In this document: piece after piece, positions 1 to 5,866 of the stretch | How the letters are laid out: the number at the start of each line of letters is the position of its first letter | How positions within the stretch are numbered: the stretch's first letter is position 1 | Origin: a bacterium | GTDB lineage: Bacteria; Krumholzibacteriota; Krumholzibacteriia; LZORAL124-64-63 | Assembly: GCA_030635025.1 (NCBI GenBank) | Contig: DAOVZQ010000091.1 | Location: 1-8,387, forward strand | Direction: 5' to 3' | DNA length: 8,387 bases | The notes under the pieces: model-generated | The model's input: the letters and a program-made list of their open reading frames with translations, nothing else | Database searches by the model: none | What the model was told of the DNA's origin: nothing | Translations under genes and position numbers: made by a program

Positions 1-2107
1 CGATGGCCGACGCCAGGGCCGGCGCACCCATGTTCATGGGCAATTCGCCGAGTCCCTTCGAGCCGTATGCGCCGCGCGGGGACGGCTTCTCGGCCAGCTC
101 GACTTGGAAATCCGGCGCGTCCAAACAGGTGGGTATGATGTACGTGGCCATGCGGTCGTTCAGGTAGCGGCCGCCTTCGGTCTTCACTTCCTCCAATGAG
201 CCCCATGCCAGTCCCTGAAGCACGCCGCCTTCGACCTGTCCCACGCAGAGCACGGGGTTGATGGCCTTGCCGATTTCCACCACGACCGAGCAGTGGATCG
301 GCCGCACTTCCATGGTGTCCGTGTCCACCTCCACTTCCACGACCGCGGCGCCCCAGGCATAGCCCTGATAGGCATGTCCCTGGAAGCGTTCCTGGTCCCA
401 GGACATCTCGGGATCGGGTTCATAACGGGCGGTTGCCTCGCAGGGCGCTTCGGCGCCCTCGGCTTCGCGCTCGACCAGGTTGCGACAGGCCTGCACGAGG
501 ATGCGTCCCACGACCATGGTCGTCCGCGACGCCACGGTCGGGCCGCTGTCGGCCACCGCGCTCGTGTCGGGCTGATGGTAGGTGATCTTATCGACGGGCA
601 GGTCGAGAGCCTCGGCCGCGATCATGGGCATGACGGTCTCGGCACCCTGTCCCATCTCCACGCTGCTGATCAACAGCGTGACCGAACCGTCGGTCTCCCG
701 CCGCACCTTGACCTCGGCGGAGATGCGCTGCTCCCCATCGCCGGTAAAGCCACCACCGTGGAAGACCAGGGCCGACCCCACGCCGCGACGCAGGGGCGCA
801 CCGTTGCGCTCGGCGGTTTCGTTCGCGCTCTTGGCCGCCTGCCGGCGGTCGTCGAAATTAGAGATGTGCAAGGCGCGCTCGTAGACGAGTTCGGCGGCCA
901 CCTCCTCGGTCTTGAGCTGCTGGCCGAAGGGAAACGTGTCGCCGGGCTGCAGAATATTGCGGCGACGCAGCAGGTGCGGTTCCTCTTCCAGCACGCGAGC
1001 GATACGATCCATATGACGCTCGGCCGCAAAAATGGACTGGGGTACGCCGAACCCGCGGAAAGCGCCGTTGGGCGGCGTGTTGGTGGCCACGGCCCGCCCG
1101 CGAATGCGCGCAACGGGCATGGCGTAGGCCCCGACCGCGTGCAGGATCGCCCGCGACAGCACCACGGGGCTCATGGTGGCGAAGGCTCCCGCGTCGACGA
1201 TCACGTCGATGTCAGCGGCGAGCAGTCGTCCGTCCCGTCGATCGACCGCGGTCCGGTGTCGTATCACCGCGGGATGACGTTTGGTGGTGACCGCGATGTC
1301 CTCGTGACGGTCATAGATGATCGACACGGGGTGCCCGCATCGTTGGGCCAGCACCGCCGCCTGCAGGGCCATGATGGACGGGTAGTCCTCCTTGCCGCCG
1401 AACGCGCCGCCGGTGGGCGACTGGCGTACGACCAGCCGGTCGCGGTCCACGCCCAGGCCGTGGGCCAGGGCGTTGAGGATGTAGAAGGGACATTGCATGG
1501 AGCCGAGGATCTCCACGCCACCGTCGTCGCGGGGCGTGGCGATCACACCCTGTGTTTCGAGGTAGATGTGCTCCTGATAACCCGTACGATAGGTCCCCTC
1601 GACGATCAGATCGGCCTGCTCGAGAACCGCATCCACGTCGCCGGACTCGATCAGGTAGTCGGTGACAACGTTGTCTTCGCCCCAGATCACGTCGCCGCCG
1701 GCGAGAGCCTGCTCGACCGTGAGCACCGGCGACAATTCCTCGATGTCGGGAGTGAGCGCCGCCAGGGCCGCGGCCAGCGTTTCGCGATCGGGGGCGGCGA
1801 CCAGAGCCAGGGGCTGTGTCACGAAGTTGATGTCCGGATCGGCCAACTGGGGCAGGTCCTCGTGGATCATGGCCACCACGTTGGGGCCGGGCAGATCGGC
1901 AGCGGTCATCACCGTCACGCGCGACCAGTCGAAATCCGGATCGCGGGCGATTCCGCGCAACCGGCCGCGGGCGGTCGACGATCGCAGCGCCCCGCCGAAC
2001 CAGGCCCCGGGCTGGGGAATATCGGCCAGGAACCGGGTCCGGCCGGTCACCTTGTCCCAGGCGTCACGTCTCTTGAGGGACTGTCCCACGCACCGGCGTT
2101 CGCTCAC
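1..2107 (-). CDS. Molybdopterin-binding subunit of xanthine dehydrogenase-type hydroxylase (second copy; 3' end outside window)
   Basis: Catalytic molybdenum subunit of a xanthine oxidase-family enzyme, which hydroxylates a heterocycle or aldehyde using water and passes electrons to Fe-S and FAD subunits. The frame is open from a GTG at 2107 to base 1, giving 702 codons; roughly 40-60 C-terminal residues are missing. Visible motifs: GGAFGGKED at 233-241, AFRGFGVPQ at 349-357, EMGQG at 484-488, VEGGVLQG at 625-632 and SKGLGE ending at the catalytic base Glu688. Aligned from memory to bovine xanthine oxidoreductase, the purine-site residues are all kept: Gln205 (Q767), Glu240 (E802), Arg319 (R880), Phe353 (F914), Phe454-Thr455 (F1009-T1010) and Glu688 (E1261). 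Xanthine or a related purine is therefore the best substrate guess. The gene starts 4 nt after the preceding molybdenum subunit stops and is the fourth gene of the operon. It lacks the AYRCSFR loop of CO dehydrogenase. Family call very secure; substrate inferred. Confidence 0.93.
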   Translation of the reverse strand, partial: MSERRCVGQSLKRRDAWDKVTGRTRFLADIPQPGAWFGGALRSSTARGRLRGIARDPDFDWSRVTVMTAADLPGPNVVAMIHEDLPQLADPDINFVTQPLALVAAPDRETLAAALAALTPDIEELSPVLTVEQALAGGDVIWGEDNVVTDYLIESGDVDAVLEQADLIVEGTYRTGYQEHIYLETQGVIATPRDDGGVEILGSMQCPFYILNALAHGLGVDRDRLVVRQSPTGGAFGGKEDYPSIMALQAAVLAQRCGHPVSIIYDRHEDIAVTTKRHPAVIRHRTAVDRRDGRLLAADIDVIVDAGAFATMSPVVLSRAILHAVGAYAMPVARIRGRAVATNTPPNGAFRGFGVPQSIFAAERHMDRIARVLEEEPHLLRRRNILQPGDTFPFGQQLKTEEVAAELVYERALHISNFDDRRQAAKSANETAERNGAPLRRGVGSALVFHGGGFTGDGEQRISAEVKVRRETDGSVTLLISSVEMGQGAETVMPMIAAEALDLPVDKITYHQPDTSAVADSGPTVASRTTMVVGRILVQACRNLVEREAEGAEAPCEATARYEPDPEMSWDQERFQGHAYQGYAWGAAVVEVEVDTDTMEVRPIHCSVVVEIGKAINPVLCVGQVEGGVLQGLAWGSLEEVKTEGGRYLNDRMATYIIPTCLDAPDFQVELAEKPSPRGAYGSKGLGELPMNMGAPALASAI

Positions 2108-2111
2108 GGGG

Positions 2112-4424
2112 TCAACCCTCCCCGCGAGCCGCGTCCAGAGCCGCCAGCACCTTCTCGGGTGTGATGGGAAGATCGCGCAGCCGCACACCCACCGCATTGA
2201 ATACGGCATTGGCGATGGCCGCCGGAGGCGTATCGATCCCGATCTCACCCACGGACTTGGCCCCATGTGGGCCGCTGGGTTCGTGGCTGTCGACCAACTC
2301 GACACGCAGGCTCGGCAGGTCTTCACGCGACGGGATTTTGTAGGTCATCATGGTATTGGTCCGCAGATGTCCACGCTTGCCGTAGCGCACCTCTTCGGTG
2401 AGCGCCATGCCTACACCCTGGGCCAGCCCGCCCTCCACCTGAACCTTGGCCAGGTTGGGATTGATGGCCTGCCCGCAGTCCACGATGGCCACGTAATCGA
2501 TCAGCTCGACCAGACCGGTCGCGGTGTCGACCTCCACCTCGGCGAAGCCCGCCATGTAGGGCGGCGGCGACTTCTCGCAGAGATGGCTGCCGGTGACGCA
2601 GAGCTGCTTCTGGTGCTCGCTGTAGAGCAGGTGTGTGGATAGGTCCTCCAGGCTGATGCTTCCGTCCGGTCCCTTCACCTCGACACCGTCGAAGGTGGCG
2701 GCGGCCGGGTCGCAACCCAAAGACAACGCACCCTCGACGATCAGCGCCGCCTTCATCCGGGCGGCCGCGTCGCGCACGGCATGGCCCGACACATAGGTGG
2801 TGCTTGAGGCATAGGCGCCCGTATCGAAAGGCGTGCGGTCGGTGTCGCTCGAGTAGACGATGATCTGATCCGTACTCACGCCCAGATCATCGGCGGCGAT
2901 CTGCGCCAGAATGGTGTCGCTGCCGGTACCCAGATCCGTGGCGCCGATCAGCAGGTTGAACGAACCGAAGTCGTTGAGCTTGAGCGTGGCCGACGCCATG
3001 TCGATGCCCGGAATACCCGAGCCCTGCATGGCCAGGGCCATACCGACGCCGCGCACCTTGTCCGGTCCGACTTCGCGGCGCGGGTACTTGTCGTCCCAAC
3101 CGATCATCTCACGCCCGCGCCGGATGCATTCGGGCAGCTTGCAGCTGTCGACGGTCTGGGCACGGCCCTCGGTGCCCTCGCCCATGATGGCGAAGATGGG
3201 CGAGGTCTCCCCCTCGGCGATCATGTTCATCTCGCGCAGGGCGATGGGGTCCAGGTCCAGCTCATGGGCCAGTTCGGCGAGGATCGACTCCAGGGCGAAG
3301 TTGCCCTGGATCGCACCGTAGCCGCGGAAGGCGCCGCCGGGCAGGTGGTTGCTGTAGACCGTTTTTCCGCCGAAGCGTACAGCATCGACCTTGTTGTACA
3401 GGGGCAACGTCTTGGCGCCGGCGATCATGAAGACCGTCAGCGCGTGCTCGCCGTAGGCGCCCGTGTCCGACAAAATTCTCATGTCGATCGCCCGCAGCCG
3501 GCCGTCACGATCCGCGGCGACGGTCATGTCCAGACGCATGGGATGGCGTGTGTTGGTGGCTTCGAAAACCTCGTGTCGCGAGTAGATCATCTTGGTCGGC
3601 CGCCCCGTGCGCAGAGTCGAGAGGCCGCAGAGAAGTTCGCCGTGGATCATCTGCTTGCCGCCGAAACCGCCGCCGATGCGTGGCTTGTTGACGCGGATGT
3701 CCTTGACCTGGATGTCCAGGGCGCGGGCCATGATGCGTCGCACGTGCCACGGCGTCTGGGTCGACGAGATCACGTTCAGACGACCGTGCACGTCGAGCCA
3801 GGTCGTGCAGGCCATGGGCTCCAGGGCCACGTGCTGCTGGGCCTGGGTGTAATAGGTCCGTCGCAGAACGACCTCGGCCCCCTCGGCCACGGCGTCTACG
3901 TCCTCGACCTTCATGGCGTAGGCGCTGGCCACGTTGCGGGCCGGGTCGAATCCGATGGGGAAGTTCTCGTGGGCCTCGGGCTCGGGGTGCAGGATCGAGG
4001 CGTGTCCCTCGGCCGTTTCGAAATCGAGAACCGGCTCGAGGACTTCGTATTCCACGACGATGGCGGCCAGGGCCGCGTCGGCTTCGGCCACGGTGGCTGC
4101 GGCCACGGCGGCCGCCTCGTCCCCCACGTGACGCACGTATTCATCCAGGATGAAACGGTCGCGGGGCGAAGGTTCGGGATGCCCTTGTCCGGCCCGGGTG
4201 ATGGCCACGCGCGGCACGTCGCGCCAGGTCAGCACGCAATGGACGCCGGGCATGGCCTCGGCGGCGGTCGTGTCGATGGACACGATGCGCGCGAAGGCGT
4301 GCGGGCTGCGCAGGGCCTTCACGATCAGGGCGTCGCGAGGCGCCAGGTCGTCCGTATATGCGGGGCGGCCCATGACCAGGCCCACACCGTCGATCTTGGG
4401 AAGGCTTCGTCCGACCTCGCTCAT
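2112..4424 (-). CDS. Molybdopterin-binding subunit of xanthine dehydrogenase-family hydroxylase (first copy)
   Basis: Complete 770-residue molybdenum subunit, the usual length for the family. The N-terminal part (about 10-125) resembles the aldehyde oxidase/xanthine dehydrogenase a/b hammerhead domain; the remainder binds the molybdopterin cofactor. Visible motifs: GGGFGGK at 251-257, GAFRGYG at 364-370, VEGGLAQG at 663-670, GAKSVGE at 721-727 with Glu727 as the catalytic base, and PPAAIANA at 733-740. The ATG at 4424 was chosen because it overlaps the Fe-S gene's TGA (ATGA) and has GGAGGT 6 nt upstream (4431-4436); a longer frame back to 4487 lies wholly inside the Fe-S gene. The active site differs from classical xanthine dehydrogenase: Gln258 where bovine has E802, Ile334 or Ala335 instead of R880, Tyr369 for F914, Ile471-Pro472 for F1009-T1010, and DLGTG (497-501) instead of MGQG. 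The 'DLGTGSDT' style is, as I recall, common in subunits from anaerobes. Family certain; substrate unknown. Confidence 0.95.
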   Translation of the reverse strand: MSEVGRSLPKIDGVGLVMGRPAYTDDLAPRDALIVKALRSPHAFARIVSIDTTAAEAMPGVHCVLTWRDVPRVAITRAGQGHPEPSPRDRFILDEYVRHVGDEAAAVAAATVAEADAALAAIVVEYEVLEPVLDFETAEGHASILHPEPEAHENFPIGFDPARNVASAYAMKVEDVDAVAEGAEVVLRRTYYTQAQQHVALEPMACTTWLDVHGRLNVISSTQTPWHVRRIMARALDIQVKDIRVNKPRIGGGFGGKQMIHGELLCGLSTLRTGRPTKMIYSRHEVFEATNTRHPMRLDMTVAADRDGRLRAIDMRILSDTGAYGEHALTVFMIAGAKTLPLYNKVDAVRFGGKTVYSNHLPGGAFRGYGAIQGNFALESILAELAHELDLDPIALREMNMIAEGETSPIFAIMGEGTEGRAQTVDSCKLPECIRRGREMIGWDDKYPRREVGPDKVRGVGMALAMQGSGIPGIDMASATLKLNDFGSFNLLIGATDLGTGSDTILAQIAADDLGVSTDQIIVYSSDTDRTPFDTGAYASSTTYVSGHAVRDAAARMKAALIVEGALSLGCDPAAATFDGVEVKGPDGSISLEDLSTHLLYSEHQKQLCVTGSHLCEKSPPPYMAGFAEVEVDTATGLVELIDYVAIVDCGQAINPNLAKVQVEGGLAQGVGMALTEEVRYGKRGHLRTNTMMTYKIPSREDLPSLRVELVDSHEPSGPHGAKSVGEIGIDTPPAAIANAVFNAVGVRLRDLPITPEKVLAALDAARGEG
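2116..2123 (-). promoter_or_regulatory. Ribosome binding site fixing the GTG start of the second molybdenum subunit
   Basis: The minus-strand sequence GGGGAGGG lies 8 nt before the GTG at 2107 and overlaps the last codons of the preceding gene. It decides the start in a frame without a nearby ATG and places the start 4 nt after the upstream stop. Confidence 0.75.
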
Positions 4425-4873
4425 GACTTCACCTCCAGGTACTTGCGAATCGCCCGCGTCTGGCTCACATAGCCCGAGCAGCGGCACATGTTGCCGGACA
4501 GGTAGGCGTTGATCTCGGCGTCGGAGGGATCGTCCATCTCATCGGTCATGGCAACCACCGACATGACCAGGCCGGGACTGCAAAAACCACACTGGTCGGC
4601 GCCCTCGGCTGCGAGAAGTTCGCCCAGGCGACGCGCCGTTTCGGGCACGCCCTCCACCGTCATCACCGCGTGGCCGTCGACACGGCACACCGGCACGGCG
4701 CACGACGGAACGGGCTTTCCGTCCAGCAGGACGGTGCACGTGCTGCAGGACGCCGTGTCACAGCCGTTCTTGACGCTCGTGATCTCGTGGCGCCGCAGGG
4801 CGTCGAGCAGGGTCTCGCCCGGCTCCACTTCCCAGGTCGCCTTGCGTCCGTTGAGTTCGAAATGGATGGTCAC
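4421..4873 (-). CDS. [2Fe-2S] iron-sulfur subunit of xanthine dehydrogenase-family hydroxylase
   Basis: Small electron-transfer subunit, 150 residues, normal for the CoxS/XdhC-type family; it carries electrons from the molybdenum centre to FAD. The N-terminal plant-type ferredoxin domain has cluster ligands Cys38, Cys43, Cys46 and Cys58. The C-terminal helical [2Fe-2S] domain has CGFC (Cys95, Cys98) and CRC (Cys130, Cys132). The plant-type loop reads GCDTASCSTC, lacking the glycines of the common GxCGxC form. The GTG start at 4873 overlaps the FAD gene's TGA in a GTGA junction and has AAGGAGG 7 nt upstream. An upstream extension to 5044 is Arg-rich, unlike the family, and overlaps the FAD gene, so it was rejected. 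The stop overlaps the next gene's ATG by 4 nt, so translation of all three is probably coupled. No signal peptide; cytoplasmic. Confidence 0.96.
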   Translation of the reverse strand: MTIHFELNGRKATWEVEPGETLLDALRRHEITSVKNGCDTASCSTCTVLLDGKPVPSCAVPVCRVDGHAVMTVEGVPETARRLGELLAAEGADQCGFCSPGLVMSVVAMTDEMDDPSDAEINAYLSGNMCRCSGYVSQTRAIRKYLEVKS

Positions 4874-5652
4874 GACAGCACCTCCTTGACGGCGCGTTCC
4901 ACCAAAACACGGCACAGGCGACGGCGATAGTCGGCCGATGCGCGCAGGTCGTCGCCGAACTCCAGTTCGGCCGCGGCGGCTTCGCCGGCGCGTGCGGGGG
5001 CGTCGTCGCCTCCCGCTGCGGCAGCCGAAGCGGCCGCGGGACAAAATCGCGCCAGGCCGGGTCGAGCACCTACAACCACACGCAGGTCGTCGCGGACGGC
5101 CGCGCAGACGTTCAGGACGGCGTAGTCGTTGGTCGTACGCGAAAGATCCTGCCAGGCCGCGCGTCCAGCGTTACGGGGCAGGACGACCGCGCCGAGAACA
5201 TCGCTGCGGTCGGGCTTGCGCGAGAGGAATTCGGACAGCGGCAAACGCCCCGCCGTGTGCAGGACCACATCGGCGTCGAGAGCGAGCAGGGCCGTGGTCA
5301 GATTCGAAAAAGCGTAACGCCCGAAAACGGTACCGCCGACGGTGACGATATTGCGCATCTGCACGCCGACGATCCGCTCGACCGCCCGCGCGATCACGCC
5401 GTCGGCATAGGTCCGCACCAGCGGATCGGTCTCGAGCATGCGATAGGTGGCCATGGCCCCCAGTTCGAGTCCGTCATCCGTTTCGCGGATATAGTCCAGG
5501 TCGGCATCGAAGAGATCGATCGCCGTCTCGAAGGTCCTGGCGCCCAGCCTCAGGAAGGCGCCCCCCCCGATAATCGCCGCGTTCTTATCGGCCGCGAGCA
5601 GGCCGGCGGCCTCCGCGAGCGATGTCGGCTTGTGATATGTGCGCACGCCCAT
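4870..5652 (-). CDS. FAD-binding subunit of xanthine dehydrogenase-family hydroxylase
   Basis: FAD-binding subunit (CoxM/XdhB-like, molybdopterin dehydrogenase FAD-binding domain), 260 residues, slightly shorter than the usual 280-300. It receives electrons from the Fe-S subunit and reduces the final acceptor (NAD+ or another carrier; not readable here). The N-terminal flavin loop is IIGGGAFL at 27-34, corresponding to the usual AGGT/D region. The second flavin motif is TVGGTVFGR at 104-112, followed by ALLALDADV. The usual SPxGD after this glycine motif is replaced by YAFSN (113-117), a variant I associate with subunits from anaerobes. Residues about 200-230 are unusually Ala/Gly-rich within the CO-dehydrogenase-flavoprotein C-terminal domain. 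The ATG at 5652 has GGAGGA 9 nt upstream (5662-5667). First gene of the operon; its TGA overlaps the next gene's GTG. It contains a run of eight G on the coding strand (5561-5568). Confidence 0.95.
   Translation of the reverse strand: MGVRTYHKPTSLAEAAGLLAADKNAAIIGGGAFLRLGARTFETAIDLFDADLDYIRETDDGLELGAMATYRMLETDPLVRTYADGVIARAVERIVGVQMRNIVTVGGTVFGRYAFSNLTTALLALDADVVLHTAGRLPLSEFLSRKPDRSDVLGAVVLPRNAGRAAWQDLSRTTNDYAVLNVCAAVRDDLRVVVGARPGLARFCPAAASAAAAGGDDAPARAGEAAAAELEFGDDLRASADYRRRLCRVLVERAVKEVLS
4881..4887 (-). promoter_or_regulatory. Ribosome binding site fixing the GTG start of the Fe-S subunit
   Basis: The minus-strand sequence AAGGAGG lies 7 nt before the GTG at 4873, inside the last codons of the FAD gene. 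It supports GTG over upstream alternatives and fits coupled translation through the 4-nt overlap. Confidence 0.85.
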
Positions 5653-5696
5653 GGGCAGGTTTCCTCCGTCTCGAAGTGGGGTAAAGCCCGAAACCT

Positions 5697-5710
5697 CATG
5701 TTAACACATG
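5697..5710. promoter_or_regulatory. Inverted repeat overlapping the -10 box, candidate operator
   Basis: CATGT and ACATG form perfect 5-nt arms around a 4-nt centre (TAAC), within which GTTAAC is itself palindromic. The repeat covers the predicted -10 box of the hydroxylase promoter, so a dimeric repressor bound there would block RNA polymerase. The arms are short and no regulator gene is visible in the window, so function is conjectural. Confidence 0.35.
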
Positions 5711-5725
5711 ACTAAATCGTGTCAA
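5698..5725 (-). promoter_or_regulatory. Predicted sigma-70-like promoter of the hydroxylase operon
   Basis: On the minus strand, a perfect -35 box TTGACA (5720-5725) is followed after 16 nt by TAACAT (5698-5703), matching 4 of 6 positions of the -10 consensus. Transcription would begin near 5690, leaving an untranslated leader of roughly 38 nt before the ATG at 5652. It sits in the only AT-rich stretch near the operon. Inferred from sequence match only; if the organism belongs to a group with a different -10/-35 consensus, the match could be fortuitous. Confidence 0.6.
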
Positions 5726-5752
5726 AGGCGGGTACGGCCTACAGCACGGCGA

Positions 5753-5773
5753 ACTGCAATAAATCTATGCAGT
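5753..5773. promoter_or_regulatory. Inverted repeat between the divergent genes, candidate regulator site
   Basis: Perfect 6-nt arms ACTGCA (5753-5758) and TGCAGT (5768-5773) flank a 9-nt AT-rich centre. The 15-nt centre-to-centre spacing is compatible with a dimeric helix-turn-helix protein. It lies upstream of both divergent genes, about 28 nt beyond the -35 box of the leftward promoter and 94 nt before the peptidase start. A weak RNA hairpin is an alternative reading. Confidence 0.3.
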
Positions 5774-5808
5774 CTACATACCGTGATCATTTCGTGACTA
5801 AAAGAAGA

Positions 5809-5814
5809 GATAAT
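5809..5814 (+). promoter_or_regulatory. Possible -10 box for the C25 peptidase gene
   Basis: GATAAT matches 5 of 6 positions of the TATAAT consensus and lies 52 nt upstream of the peptidase ATG. No convincing -35 box is found 15-18 nt further upstream, so this is a weak suggestion that rests on the AT-rich context. Confidence 0.25.
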
Positions 5815-5853
5815 TGTGGGGTGTCATTACCAAAATCTCAAGACCTGCCAAAA

Positions 5854-5859
5854 GGGGAG
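5854..5859 (+). promoter_or_regulatory. Ribosome binding site of the C25 peptidase
   Basis: GGGGAG lies 7 nt before the ATG at 5867. It selects this start, which also places a textbook signal peptide at the N-terminus. Confidence 0.75.
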
Positions 5860-5866
5860 CTTGCTC

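Noticed and set aside
293..2164. Plus-strand open frame of 623 codons opposite the second molybdenum subunit
   Set aside because: It is the antisense shadow of a clearly homologous minus-strand gene in GC-rich DNA. Its His/Gly/Arg/Asp-rich translation has no recognisable domain and it has no separate promoter.
3264..4472. Plus-strand open frame of 402 codons opposite the first molybdenum subunit
   Set aside because: Same codon-bias shadow; its composition mirrors the antisense of family motifs and it crosses the overlapping junction of two real genes.
1..4873. Aerobic carbon monoxide dehydrogenase (CoxLSM)
   Set aside because: Neither molybdenum subunit has the AYRCSFR copper-binding loop; the second matches purine-site residues instead, and gene order differs from the usual coxMSL.
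4870..5652. 4-hydroxybenzoyl-CoA reductase type FAD subunit
   Set aside because: That enzyme's FAD subunit carries an inserted [4Fe-4S]-binding loop with several cysteines; this protein has only two isolated cysteines (183 and 204) and no insertion.
5709..5802. Direct repeat TGACTAAA at 5709-5716 and 5795-5802
   Set aside because: An 8-bp repeat within about 200 bp of AT-rich sequence is expected fairly often by chance, and the copies do not sit at equivalent places relative to the two genes.
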